Source of the DNA: Schleiferilactobacillus perolens DSM 12744
GTDB lineage: Bacteria; Bacillota; Bacilli; Lactobacillales; Lactobacillaceae
DNA length: 64,000 nucleotides
Direction of reading: 5' to 3'
Assembly: GCF_001435585.1 (NCBI RefSeq)
Contig: NZ_AZEC01000002.1
Coordinates: 258,297-322,296, forward strand
A model generated the notes under the pieces. That model made no database searches, was not told where the DNA came from, and saw nothing but the letters and a program-made list of their open reading frames with translations. The translations under genes and the position numbers were made by a program. This document shows positions 8,904 to 16,885 of this stretch, piece by piece. Each line of letters starts with the position of its first letter. The stretch's first letter is position 1.

Positions 8904-8987
8904 ATTTGGGTCACCCTTCTCTTCGAACCTCTTGATACTGCATTTTAACATATTTCAAGCCGCCACAAATTTTTTTGCCCGACCGTC

Positions 8988-9017
8988 TTGACAACCCCAC
9001 CCAAAAATTTATATACT
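8988..9017 (+). promoter_or_regulatory. tRNA-Gln promoter
   Basis: TTGACA (8988-8993), 18 bases, TATACT (9012-9017), 20 bases ahead of the tRNA. Confidence 0.8.
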
Positions 9018-9036
9018 ATTACTCGTTGTTAAGCAC

Positions 9037-9109
9037 TGGGTAATAGCCAAATTGGTAAGGCAACGGACTCTGAATCCGTAATGTCTAGGTTCGAGTCCTA
9101 GTTACCCAA
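9037..9109 (+). tRNA. tRNA-Gln (anticodon CTG)
   Basis: Acceptor TGGGTAA (9037-9043) pairs with TTACCCA (9102-9108), with discriminator A. The D region is AGCCAAATTGGTAAGGC. The anticodon stem ACGGA/TCCGT encloses the loop CTCTGAA, giving CTG. The T arm is CTAGG-TTCGAGT-CCTAG. The weak U1-A72 pair is typical of tRNA-Gln. CCA is not encoded. The C34 anticodon reads CAG only. Confidence 0.93.
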
Positions 9110-9124
9110 TAATCGGGTGTCACC

Positions 9125-9167
9125 GGCTGTCATGGACGTTCAAAACGTTGATGTGACAGCCTTTTTT
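9125..9167 (+). terminator. tRNA-Gln terminator
   Basis: GGCTGTCA (9125-9132) pairs with TGACAGCC (9154-9161), then TTTTTT. The loop holds a second short repeat, ACGTTCAAAACGTT. Confidence 0.85.
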
Positions 9168-9263
9168 ATTTCTCAAATTGTCACTGAACCGCACTGATTT
9201 TCAAACCAGGCGCATTTCGGGCGGTTGCCGTTGCGCAAAGACGTCACGGCTATTTTTGTCCAC

Positions 9264-9290
9264 AAAAAAGCTGGCCCTCGTGAACCAGCT
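9264..9290 (-). terminator. Terminator after the 102-residue gene
   Basis: On the minus strand AGCTGG, nine bases, CCAGCT, TTTTTT. It lies 13 bases past the stop at 9303. Confidence 0.85.
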
Positions 9291-9302
9291 GCTGTTATCG
9301 TA

Positions 9303-9611
9303 TTAAGCTTGTGCACTGCGCAAAACCTTCAGAATATTTACCCATTCGAAGGTCACCACTTGATCGACATGCAAATAGGGCAAACGGACCGGTGCGGTCA
9401 AAATCTTGCCTTGTAAATCATCCACATTGATCGCCGTGATGGTCACCGGTAACATTTCCCCTTGAATCTCAGGATCAACAAAACCCAATTGCACTTCGTC
9501 ACCCACCATCAAGCGTTTAATCGCCTCTGGAGTGGGTGCTTGGAACGTCACCGGTTGGGTGATTGCTAATTGTTGGGCATTGAGATAATGAATCTGGTCA
9601 TCTTGTACCAT
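9303..9611 (-). CDS. Conserved-looking small protein of unknown function
   Basis: 102 residues, acidic, no membrane segment or signal peptide. The predicted beta-rich sequence (QPVTFQAPTPEAIKRLMVGDEVQLGFVDP and LPVTITAINVDDLQGKILTAP) resembles a small ligand- or tRNA-associated beta-barrel, but I recognise no family. The ATG at 9611 has TAGGAGGAAC upstream. The start lies only 17 bases past the T tract of the tRNA-Glu terminator, and no separate promoter fits in between, so expression probably depends on read-through from tRNA-Glu. It has its own strong terminator. Confidence 0.75.
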   Translation of the reverse strand: MVQDDQIHYLNAQQLAITQPVTFQAPTPEAIKRLMVGDEVQLGFVDPEIQGEMLPVTITAINVDDLQGKILTAPVRLPYLHVDQVVTFEWVNILKVLRSAQA

Positions 9612-9627
9612 GTTGTTCCTCCTATTG

Positions 9628-9672
9628 AAAAATCAGATAAGGGGTTGAAACCGATTGGCTTCAACCCCTTAT
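9628..9672 (-). terminator. Terminator/attenuator between tRNA-Glu and the 102-residue gene
   Basis: A perfect 13-bp stem ATAAGGGGTTGAA / TTCAACCCCTTAT (9637-9649 with 9660-9672) is followed on the minus strand by CTGATTTTTC. It stands directly before the ribosome site of the next gene. Confidence 0.85.
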
Positions 9673-9682
9673 GATTTACTGA

Positions 9683-9754
9683 TAGCCCGTACGAGAATCG
9701 AACTCGCAACTCCGCCTTGAGAGGGCGACGTCTTAACCATTTGACCAACGGGCA
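9683..9754 (-). tRNA. tRNA-Glu (anticodon CTC)
   Basis: 72 bases with all arms. The anticodon stem TCGCC/GGCGG encloses the loop CTCTCAA, giving CTC. The T arm is GCGAG-TTCGATT-CTCGT. The body closely follows the usual Firmicute tRNA-Glu. Oddly, the first acceptor pair is U1-U72 (TGCCCGT against ACGGGCT), where a G-C pair is usual. CCA is not encoded. It may be functional but sub-optimal. Confidence 0.88.
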
Positions 9755-9774
9755 ATAAAAATGGCACGTTTATT

Positions 9775-9802
9775 ATTCTACAAAATCTACGGAAAAAGTC
9801 AA
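9775..9802 (-). promoter_or_regulatory. tRNA-Glu promoter
   Basis: Minus strand TTGACT (9802-9797), 16 bases, TAGAAT (9780-9775). Confidence 0.75.
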
Positions 9803-9811
9803 GGCCTATTT

Positions 9812-10000
9812 TCACCGTCGGTAGGCAAACCAAAACGTGCCGGCCATAATGATCAGTAAGAAAATACAGAGAAACAAACTAATGTAGAACGCATAGTGAA
9901 AAGCCGGCCACCGAAACAGTTGCCAGCACACCGCAAAAACCAACGTCATGATGATACATTCCACCAGTCGAGCGCGAAACTGCATGAACACTGATTTCAT
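9812..10000 (-). CDS. Small two-helix membrane protein, unknown function
   Basis: 62 residues from the ATG at 10000 (MKSVFMQFRARLVE). Two hydrophobic segments are predicted (about residues 14-28 and 34-57), joined by a short aromatic loop. The start overlaps the preceding stop by four bases (ATGA) and GGTGGAG lies upstream, so translation is coupled. It is the last gene of a three-gene unit with a nucleoside deaminase. No family recognised. Confidence 0.65.
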   Translation of the reverse strand: MKSVFMQFRARLVECIIMTLVFAVCWQLFRWPAFHYAFYISLFLCIFLLIIMAGTFWFAYRR

Positions 10001-10320
10001 TCGTAGGACAACTCCACCATTAACAAGTGTTGATCCTTCAACCAAGAAGTGGTCATCCAAACATCTTGATACCCTCGCTCAGTGGGACTCAAGGTTTCTT
10101 GGTATAACGCATCCAACATTTTCTTTTGCTTTTTGACAAATTCTCGCGGCAATCGGTAGACATGCAGCCGCATCGGGACAAAATAATCGGGATAATCAGC
10201 GTATGGGAAAAGTTGTTGATCAAATGCAAAAGTCAGCATGTTAACGTACTTACGCGGCTCCCGGACAATATCATCCCGATGGGTCATAATAAATTGCAAA
10301 ATTTCAGCAGATGGTGACAT
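9997..10320 (-). CDS. Uncharacterised 107-residue protein
   Basis: Starts at the ATG at 10320 (MSPSAEILQF), with AAAGGAGAC five bases upstream. It is soluble and rich in aromatic residues (FPYADYPDYFVPMRLHVYRLP), without recognised domains or a signal peptide. It sits between the deaminase gene (17-base gap) and the small membrane protein (ATGA overlap), so it probably belongs to the same transcript. No function is assigned. Confidence 0.72.
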   Translation of the reverse strand: MSPSAEILQFIMTHRDDIVREPRKYVNMLTFAFDQQLFPYADYPDYFVPMRLHVYRLPREFVKKQKKMLDALYQETLSPTERGYQDVWMTTSWLKDQHLLMVELSYE

Positions 10321-10337
10321 ACTTGCGTCTCCTTTCA

Positions 10338-10814
10338 TCAATATAACTGAGCATTGGCATCCTGGGCAAACCGGACGAAGGATGGTTGGGTAATGTCCCG
10401 ATCATGTTGCTCCAAATTAAGGACAGCACTATCCCTTTGTCCGCCTTTAATAAAATCATACATAAAATCATCGCGGAACCCAATTTTTGTGGCGTCAGCA
10501 GGAGCGTTACCATAATATACCGTTTTGATATTGGCCCACATAATCGCCCCGAGACACATTGGGCAAGGATAAGCCGATGTGTACAATTCACAGCCTGTGA
10601 GGTCATAGGTATCCAAGGTTTCGCAAGCCTGGCGAATCGTCACAATTTCGCCATGAGCAGTGGGATCATGCTGGAAGAGCACTTGGTTGTGACCCTTTCC
10701 CACGATCTTACCATCTTTGACAATCACACAGCCAAATGGGCCACCTTCATGTAGTTCATTGTTAAGTTCTGCCTGCGCGGCAGCAATCTTCATAAAACGC
10801 TGTTCATACGCCAT
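10338..10814 (-). CDS. Nucleoside/guanine deaminase family protein
   Basis: Zinc-dependent deaminase of about 158 residues in the cytidine-deaminase fold. The zinc and proton-shuttle motif is HGE (DPTAHGEIVTIRQ), followed by PCPMC (SAYPCPMCLGAIMWANI). The length and the C-terminal region with KIGFRDDFMYDF match bacterial guanine deaminases (GuaD type) better than tRNA adenosine deaminase TadA. The ATG at 10814 (MAYEQRF) is preferred over 10841, but both have a weak ribosome site. The likely role is purine salvage, converting guanine to xanthine. It is the first gene of a unit with two small unknown genes. Confidence 0.85.
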   Translation of the reverse strand: MAYEQRFMKIAAAQAELNNELHEGGPFGCVIVKDGKIVGKGHNQVLFQHDPTAHGEIVTIRQACETLDTYDLTGCELYTSAYPCPMCLGAIMWANIKTVYYGNAPADATKIGFRDDFMYDFIKGGQRDSAVLNLEQHDRDITQPSFVRFAQDANAQLY

Positions 10815-10917
10815 TTTTCGTCGACCACTTTCATATCGCAATTAATGCGTCGCCTGTCCTAATAAAGTATTCAGTCAATCGACGCTATTCAAACTCCAGC
10901 ATACCACAGTCCCAAGC

Positions 10918-12213
10918 CTATTTCTTGGGCCGCAACGGTAAGACGACTGTGAATTGTACCCCCTGGGGATGGATATCACTGACAGTCATTTTACCCTGAT
11001 GATTCTGGACAATCCAATGGGCTATCGCCAATCCCAGACCACTCCCCCCTGTATCTCGATTACGGGATGGATCCACCCGGTAAAATCGGTCAAAGATACG
11101 CGCCTTATCGGCGTCCGGAATGCTGGGGCCAGAATTACCGACTTTAATTGTCCAAGTATTCTTCTCTCGGTCAAGCACGACCCAAATAGAATCGCCGGCA
11201 CTCGTGTATTTGAACCCATTGTCCAACAAAATGACCAGTAATTGATGCAACTGATCTGCGTCAAAGATGGCTTCTCCAGCGGCATTGAGAGTGCTGTCAA
11301 AAGCCCGTTGCTGCGCACTGGCGATCTCCGGATAAGGGGTTAACACACTGGCCGCCCAGGCCTTGATATTGTGGGCCTGCAAATCAGTAGTCAAAGCATT
11401 GCTGTCGGCCTTCGCCATCGTTAACAAGTCATTAGTCAAATGTTCTAACCGCGTCGCCTCAGCCAGTGTGGTGGCAATTGCTTCACTTTGCGCCATCACC
11501 GTGTCGCGCGGTTTCGTTAACAGATGCTCTTGTTGACTTTGAATCACCGCCAACGGTGCCCGTAATTCATGCGCAGCATCCGCCACGAAATCCTGCTGCC
11601 GCTGCCAGGAGCGAATAATTGGCCGCATGGAGCGGCGACTGAGGAATGAGGCAAACAATAAAGCCAGTAACCAGAAAATGATCATAGTGACGACTAACAC
11701 GCGCAGAAAACTGTTAATCCCATCAAGCTGCGCATCCACATTTTGCAAAATCAGCACATAGTTACCCGCATACAACGGATTCAACGTGTCTTTGGAGACT
11801 TTCACCAATAATGTGCGAAAAACGCCTCCGCTAGTCGTGAGGGTTTGTTCTTTACCGACAGAACCTTTGTCCAAGTGTAAATTTTGAAAATAGGCATAAT
11901 AGCGATCCCCTAAATCGGTGGCATTGACAATTTCTCCACTCGCATCGAAGACCACCAAATTAGTCCGAAACGGTGCACCATTTTGACCACTGGGCCGCCG
12001 ATTGGGTGTCAATGGCCCAGGCGGTGTGCCAGGGCTGCTTTGCAGCAGCTTCTCTTGGCGAATCAAGGCATTGTCGACCCTTCGATAAACAGAATTTTGA
12101 TACAGAAAAAAGACCACTGCGCCAAGTGTGAAAAACAGCACCGCAAAGCTAAGCACTTCGCCCCAAAATAACCGTCGCTGCTGTCGCCGAATCCCTTCAT
12201 TTGGCCTCATCAT
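10918..12213 (-). CDS. Sensor histidine kinase
   Basis: About 431 residues. Two membrane helices (near residues 16-38 and 170-192) flank an extracytoplasmic domain of about 130 residues containing a Pro/Gly-rich linker. The H-box is DFVADAAHELRAPLAVIQ and the N-box LVILLDNGFKY. The G-boxes are DRFYRVDPSRNRDTGGSGLGLAIA. No clear HAMP domain is seen between the second helix and the H-box. AAGGAG at 12222-12217 fits ATG 12210 or 12213 rather than the TTG at 12228. It overlaps the response regulator gene by 17 bases. CiaH/YkoH-like architecture; the signal is unknown. Confidence 0.92.
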   Translation of the reverse strand: MMRPNEGIRRQQRRLFWGEVLSFAVLFFTLGAVVFFLYQNSVYRRVDNALIRQEKLLQSSPGTPPGPLTPNRRPSGQNGAPFRTNLVVFDASGEIVNATDLGDRYYAYFQNLHLDKGSVGKEQTLTTSGGVFRTLLVKVSKDTLNPLYAGNYVLILQNVDAQLDGINSFLRVLVVTMIIFWLLALLFASFLSRRSMRPIIRSWQRQQDFVADAAHELRAPLAVIQSQQEHLLTKPRDTVMAQSEAIATTLAEATRLEHLTNDLLTMAKADSNALTTDLQAHNIKAWAASVLTPYPEIASAQQRAFDSTLNAAGEAIFDADQLHQLLVILLDNGFKYTSAGDSIWVVLDREKNTWTIKVGNSGPSIPDADKARIFDRFYRVDPSRNRDTGGSGLGLAIAHWIVQNHQGKMTVSDIHPQGVQFTVVLPLRPKK

Positions 12214-12898
12214 TATCTCCTTGTTCAAAAATATACCCCACGTTGCGAATGGTCCGAATGGCTGCCGCCGTGGCCGTTCCCCGTAACTTCTTTCGTAAAT
12301 TACTCATATAGACTTCAACCACGGCTAATCCCGTATCGGAATCAAATCCCCAGAGGCGATCAAAGATTTGCTCTTTCGTAAGAATCGTTCCTTGGTTTTG
12401 CAACAGGTAAACTAACAAATCAAATTCTTTACCCGAAAGTGGCACAGCAGTCTCGTTCACCGTCACCGAACGATTGTCCAGCTGAATCTTCAGCGAGCCA
12501 TCCGTCAACATGTGATCATCGGCAATTTTTCCAGCTCTTTTAAGCAGCACTTTGATTCGGGCCATCAGTTCTTCCCGGTGAAACGGCTTAGTTAAATAAT
12601 CGTCCGTACCTAACGTGAACCCGCGCATCTTGTCACTGAGACCGTCCTTAGCCGTCAGAATCAGCACGGGCGTAGTAATTCCTTTCTCCCGAATCTTGTG
12701 TAAGATCGTAAAACCATCCATTTCAGGCAGCATGATATCCAAAATAATGGCATCAAAAATACCTTCTGCCGCTAAATACTCTCCCTCATCGCCAGTCAGC
12801 ACACCCTGGGAATCGGCCAGCGGTGCCAAAAATTCACGGATGCTGTCATTCAAAACACGGTCGTCTTCCACGACTAATACCAACGGCTTGGTGGTCAT
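12197..12898 (-). CDS. OmpR-family response regulator
   Basis: 233 residues: receiver domain with VEDD, phospho-acceptor Asp in AIILDIMLPEMDG, LTAKD and TKPF. It is followed by a winged-helix DNA-binding domain (LSGKEFDLLVYLLQNQGTILTKEQIFDRLWGFD ... VEVYMSNLRKKL). The ATG at 12898 is preceded by AAGGAAGA. It is cotranscribed with the kinase and divergent from the gtrA-like glycosylation operon. It probably acts on the shared intergenic region, which contains an inverted repeat. Confidence 0.93.
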   Translation of the reverse strand: MTTKPLVLVVEDDRVLNDSIREFLAPLADSQGVLTGDEGEYLAAEGIFDAIILDIMLPEMDGFTILHKIREKGITTPVLILTAKDGLSDKMRGFTLGTDDYLTKPFHREELMARIKVLLKRAGKIADDHMLTDGSLKIQLDNRSVTVNETAVPLSGKEFDLLVYLLQNQGTILTKEQIFDRLWGFDSDTGLAVVEVYMSNLRKKLRGTATAAAIRTIRNVGYIFEQGDNDEAK

Positions 12899-12956
12899 GA
12901 GGTATCTTCCTTCTTTCCTATTAATATCGAGTATACCGGTTCAACCTTTATGGCAC

Positions 12957-12983
12957 CTTAAACATTTTCTGTATGTTTTTAAG
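12957..12983. promoter_or_regulatory. Inverted repeat in the divergent promoter region
   Basis: CTTAAACAT (12957-12965) and ATGTTTTTAAG (12973-12983) form an imperfect palindrome midway between the response regulator and the glycosylation operon. It is a candidate binding site for that regulator. A TATACT lies downstream on the minus strand near 12931-12936. Confidence 0.4.
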
Positions 12984-13038
12984 CTGAATTTATGCTCCAC
13001 CCCTTAATGTGGTCCCTAAAGCAAAGGAGGTGGCAATT

Positions 13039-13446
13039 GTGAAACGATTGCTCACTCAGTTCATCCAGTTTGGATTAGTGGGTGCACTGAATACTGTGTT
13101 AACTTACGTCATTTATTTGTTATTATACCAACAAATTTCTCCCACTCTGGCAATGGCAGTGGGATACGGCCTCACGTCTTTAATGGGCCTTTGGCTCAAC
13201 AAGTCCTGGGTCTTTAAACGTGCCGGAGGAGAATTGTCCTGGCTCACTTTTAAATATTATGCCACATATGGTTCAACATTTTGTCTCAGCCTCGTCCTCA
13301 CTAGTCTCTGGGTGGACGCCTGGCATTTGCCATCCGCGATAGCACCATTGTTCAGTCTGATGATCACGGTGCCGGCCAACTTCGTATTAAGCAAATATTG
13401 GGTGTTTACACAGAAAGGAGTCCGCATCAATGCAAGCAAAAACTAA
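13039..13446 (+). CDS. GtrA-family membrane protein
   Basis: 135 residues with four predicted membrane helices and the GtrA signature FGLVGALNTVLTYVIYLLLY near the N terminus. A further motif is GYGLTSLMGLWLNKSWVFKR. The start is GTG 13039, with AAAGGAGGTGG upstream; the ATG at 13009 has none. GtrA proteins are proposed to flip undecaprenyl-phosphate-linked sugars across the membrane. The gene overlaps the following GT-C glycosyltransferase by 17 bases. It forms a three-component system with it and the GT2 enzyme. Confidence 0.9.
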   Translation: MKRLLTQFIQFGLVGALNTVLTYVIYLLLYQQISPTLAMAVGYGLTSLMGLWLNKSWVFKRAGGELSWLTFKYYATYGSTFCLSLVLTSLWVDAWHLPSAIAPLFSLMITVPANFVLSKYWVFTQKGVRINASKN

Positions 13447-15709
13447 ACCGACTGTCACTGAACCACCTGTAAAAAAGCGCTGGTCCATGGATATATGGTT
13501 AATTGCCATTCTAATTCTGGCCGCATTCCTTTATGGCTGGAACATTTGGCAAGCCGGGAATGCCAATGATTATTACACCGCTGCCATCGTCAGCATGACC
13601 AAGAGCTGGCACAATTTTTGGTACGGCGCGTTCGATCCGGCCGGCTTTATTACTGTCGATAAGCCGCCAGTCGCATTATGGTTCATGGCGATTTCGGCCA
13701 AAATATTCGGGGTCCACGGCTGGTCCGTGGTTTTACCGTCGATCCTCTTTGGCATTGGCTCCGTATATCTCCTTTACGCAATGGTCAAACGTCCGTTTGG
13801 TGCCTGGGCAGGCCGCTTAGCTGCCTTGATCATGACATTAACACCAATTGTGGTCGCCGATTCACGAACCAATAATATGGATGCCACATTGGTGTATTTC
13901 CTCTTATTAGCGACTGATTGTCTCTTTATTGCGATTGCCAAGAAGAAACCTTGGCTTGTCATTGTCAGCTTTGCATTGATTGGTGTGGCGTTCAACATCA
14001 AGATGCTGCAGGCATTTATGATTCTGCCGGCACTCATTCTTTTCTATTGGCTAGCCAGTTCTGCCACTTGGCCCAAGCGTTTACTGACTTTAGGCGGTGC
14101 GGCTGTTGCTTGTGCCGTCTTCACTCTGGCTTGGCCCTTGCAAGTAGATTCCACCAATGCTGCCGATCGGCCATATATCGGTAGTTCGCAAACCAACTCG
14201 GTGATGGAACTTGCTTTTGGTTATAACGGCACTGAACGGCTACTCGGTCAATCCACCGGCACTGGTGGTGCATTCGGGGCTGGTATGACCGGTAAGACAA
14301 ATAGTCAACAAGAGGGCATGCCCGGCAGTATGGGAACAACGAAGTCTGGGACCACCACCAAAAAGAGTACCGGTAAGACAACGACTACCCAAGGACAAAT
14401 GCCCGGCGGCGGTAATCCGCCATCTGGTACCCCAAAAGGCGGGAACCCGCCTACAGGAGCCAAGGGTCAGAACCCGCCGGGCCAAGCCGCTAATGGCACA
14501 GCCACCAATAAAACTACGACAAAAGGTAGTACAACGGTAACCGCCAATGGTACCACTACTGGTCAAACAGCCGAGGGCGGCTTCCCCGGTGGCACGCCGC
14601 CCACAGGTAACCGCAAGGGTGGTTTTGGCGGTAGTAATCGCCGTGGCCGCACGGGCGGCGGTGGCGGTGCGTTCAACATTGGTACTGTCGGTGTATTCCG
14701 AATATTCCAGACTGAACTAGGACCGCAAATCAGCTGGCTATTACCCACAGCGCTGATTGGCTTTGTCAGTGCCTTTGCCTACTACTTTGATCGCAAACGC
14801 AAATGGTGGCAATTGACCTTGCAGCAGAAGCATCTCGGCTACTGGCTCGCATGGCTAGTTCCCGTCGGTGGCTTCTTCTCCATCGCATCGTTCTTCCATC
14901 CGTATTACACAATCATGCTGGCACCTCCCATTGCCGCTTTGGGCGGGATTGGTCTTTACACCATGTTTAAACAGTTTAGCGGTTCTTGGAAAAAATGGAC
15001 TACCTACTTACTTCCGCTAGCAATTGCTGCTACCGTGGCGTTGCAAGCTTGGTATCTGACGCTGTACTACACCATTGCGCCGTGGCTCTTAATCATCGCG
15101 GGCCTCGTCGTCATCGCAGGGTTACTGGCCACTCGACTGCGCCGCTTCCGTAAAACCATGGTAGGTGCAACCTTGATCACCATTCTGGCGGCTCCAGGCT
15201 TTTGGTCACTCACCCCAACATTAGCTGCAGAGTCCGCGGGTATCCCCACCGCCGGTCCAGATTTACTTTCTCAAGGCGGTAATGCCAGTGGCGGAATCGG
15301 CAGTGGCAGTGTCAATTCTGGCATGCTGAAATACTTGGAAAAACATCAAGGTTCTGCGAAATACCTTTTTGCCACCTCTAATGCCTCCACCGCTGCCCCC
15401 TATATCATTAAATCGGGCAAAGCGGTTATGGCCATCGGTGGATTCAACGGCACCGACCCAACATTAACTTTGAAGCAATTCAAAGCGTTAGTGAAGAAAG
15501 GTGAAATCAAGTATTACTACAGCTCTGGCCGTGCAGGTAACTCAACCATTACCACTTGGATCGAAAAAGTCGGTAAAAAAGTCTCCAGCAGCAAGTATTC
15601 TTCTGGCAGCACAAAAACTACCAATCAGAGAAGCTTTGGCGGCGGTATGCCAGGTGGCATGGGAGACAGCGGTACGCTGTACCAACTGAGTCCCAGCGAT
15701 GTCAAATAA
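13430..15709 (+). CDS. GT39/PMT-like membrane glycosyltransferase (YkcB type)
   Basis: 759 residues, more than ten predicted membrane helices. The N-terminal half matches ArnT/PMT-type GT-C enzymes: an acidic motif follows the first helix (NANDYYTAAIVSM), and later come FITVDKPPVALW and DSRTNNMDATLVYFLLLA. Residues about 265-430 are a low-complexity Gly/Thr/Pro/Lys insertion with GGNPP repeats and TTTK runs. A second Gly/Ser-rich stretch lies at the C terminus. The enzyme should transfer a sugar from undecaprenyl phosphate to an extracytoplasmic acceptor such as teichoic acid. AAAGGAG precedes the ATG. Confidence 0.9.
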   Translation: MQAKTKPTVTEPPVKKRWSMDIWLIAILILAAFLYGWNIWQAGNANDYYTAAIVSMTKSWHNFWYGAFDPAGFITVDKPPVALWFMAISAKIFGVHGWSVVLPSILFGIGSVYLLYAMVKRPFGAWAGRLAALIMTLTPIVVADSRTNNMDATLVYFLLLATDCLFIAIAKKKPWLVIVSFALIGVAFNIKMLQAFMILPALILFYWLASSATWPKRLLTLGGAAVACAVFTLAWPLQVDSTNAADRPYIGSSQTNSVMELAFGYNGTERLLGQSTGTGGAFGAGMTGKTNSQQEGMPGSMGTTKSGTTTKKSTGKTTTTQGQMPGGGNPPSGTPKGGNPPTGAKGQNPPGQAANGTATNKTTTKGSTTVTANGTTTGQTAEGGFPGGTPPTGNRKGGFGGSNRRGRTGGGGGAFNIGTVGVFRIFQTELGPQISWLLPTALIGFVSAFAYYFDRKRKWWQLTLQQKHLGYWLAWLVPVGGFFSIASFFHPYYTIMLAPPIAALGGIGLYTMFKQFSGSWKKWTTYLLPLAIAATVALQAWYLTLYYTIAPWLLIIAGLVVIAGLLATRLRRFRKTMVGATLITILAAPGFWSLTPTLAAESAGIPTAGPDLLSQGGNASGGIGSGSVNSGMLKYLEKHQGSAKYLFATSNASTAAPYIIKSGKAVMAIGGFNGTDPTLTLKQFKALVKKGEIKYYYSSGRAGNSTITTWIEKVGKKVSSSKYSSGSTKTTNQRSFGGGMPGGMGDSGTLYQLSPSDVK

Positions 15710-15733
15710 TCCCACTAGAAAGGAGTCATCATT

Positions 15734-16723
15734 ATGGCTAACATACATTCAATCAATCCCCTCATTTCCATTGTTTTACCGGTATTTAATGAAGAAGCGG
15801 GTATTCAAGAAACCATCGATGTGTTAGAACGCTTCGTGGTTGCCCGAAAGGAGCGCTATGAACTGATTTTTGTCGATGATGGCAGTCGCGATCATACAAT
15901 TGAAATCTTGCATGCCGCCATGCAAAAGTTTCCGCAAATTCGGATCGTCGAATTTTCTCGCAACTTTGGCCATCAATTGGCTATCACTGCTGGGGTGCGT
16001 TATGCGTCCGGTGATGCGGTAGTCGTAATGGACGCAGACTTGCAAGATCCCCCTAGCGTGATTCCCAGTATGATCGCCAAGTGGCAGGAAGGATTCGCCG
16101 TGGTGTATGGCAAACGACGGCATCGCGATGGTGAGACGTGGTTTAAAACCGCTACCGCAGCAGCTTTCTATCGATTACTGCGCAGCATGACGAACGTCGA
16201 TATTCCTGTGGACACTGGTGATTTCCGCCTTATGGATCGCAAAGTCGTCGACATATTGGCACAAATGGACGAACCCGACCCTTTCGTTCGCGGAATGGTC
16301 AGCTGGGTCGGCTTCAAGCAGACGGGGGTGCTCTATGATCGCCAAGAACGGTATGCTGGTTCTTCCAAGTATCCCCTGCGCAAAATGTTGGGACTGGCAA
16401 TGAACGGCATCACGAGCTTTTCTAAACTGCCCTTGGTCATTGGCTACTGGGGGGCCGGTCTGCTCGGTATAATCAGTGTCTTAGCCGTATTGACGAACTT
16501 ATTTTTGGGCACCATGACTGGTACGACTTGGTTGATTGCCATGACTGGGTTCGTGGGCGCCTTGATCCTCCTGTCGTTAGGAATACTGGGCACCTATGTT
16601 GGCCGCATGTTTACTGCTTCCCGGCAGCGTCCACTTTACATCGTGGCGCAAACGGAAGGATTTAAACAAGCCATCGTGAAACCAAAGCAAAATGATTATC
16701 ACTTGGTTCAGTTGCGTAACTGA
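15734..16723 (+). CDS. GT2 undecaprenyl-phosphate sugar transferase (YkcC/CsbB type)
   Basis: 329 residues. GT2 domain (about residues 10-235) with ISIVLPVFNEE, FVDDGSRDHT, a DxD-like DADLQDPP, and the later acidic motif DTGDFRLMDRKV. Two C-terminal membrane helices follow (about residues 240-300). It matches dolichol-phosphate-mannose-synthase-like enzymes that load a sugar onto undecaprenyl phosphate on the inner face. An RBS AAAGGAG precedes the ATG. It is the last gene of the three-component glycosylation operon and is followed by a terminator. Confidence 0.92.
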   Translation: MANIHSINPLISIVLPVFNEEAGIQETIDVLERFVVARKERYELIFVDDGSRDHTIEILHAAMQKFPQIRIVEFSRNFGHQLAITAGVRYASGDAVVVMDADLQDPPSVIPSMIAKWQEGFAVVYGKRRHRDGETWFKTATAAAFYRLLRSMTNVDIPVDTGDFRLMDRKVVDILAQMDEPDPFVRGMVSWVGFKQTGVLYDRQERYAGSSKYPLRKMLGLAMNGITSFSKLPLVIGYWGAGLLGIISVLAVLTNLFLGTMTGTTWLIAMTGFVGALILLSLGILGTYVGRMFTASRQRPLYIVAQTEGFKQAIVKPKQNDYHLVQLRN

Positions 16724-16783
16724 CCGACACTGACTCACCCCAATCGGTCTGGCGCTGAACCAAACGCCCACCAGGATTCGAAG

Positions 16784-16820
16784 AAACCGTCTCTTGCATA
16801 CAATCGCAAGGGACGGTTTT
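16784..16820 (+). terminator. Terminator of the glycosylation operon
   Basis: AAACCGTCTCTTGC pairs with GCAAGGGACGGTTTT around an eight-base loop. Confidence 0.85.
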
Positions 16821-16840
16821 GTGTATCTATGGAAATCACT

Positions 16841-16871
16841 AAAAAAAGAAGCTCCGCCAAAGCGGAACTTC
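16841..16871 (-). terminator. Terminator of the aldolase gene
   Basis: On the minus strand GAAGTTCCGC, TTTG, GCGGAGCTTC, then a run of seven T. Confidence 0.88.
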
Positions 16872-16885
16872 CGTGATACCAAAAA

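Noticed and set aside
9566-9748. 60-residue minus-strand frame through tRNA-Glu
   Set aside because: It is a translation of the tRNA, its terminator and the start of the next gene.
14240-14748. Open frames antisense to the glycosyltransferase insertion
   Set aside because: Their Pro/Cys/Ser-rich sequences mirror the low-complexity codons of the sense gene.
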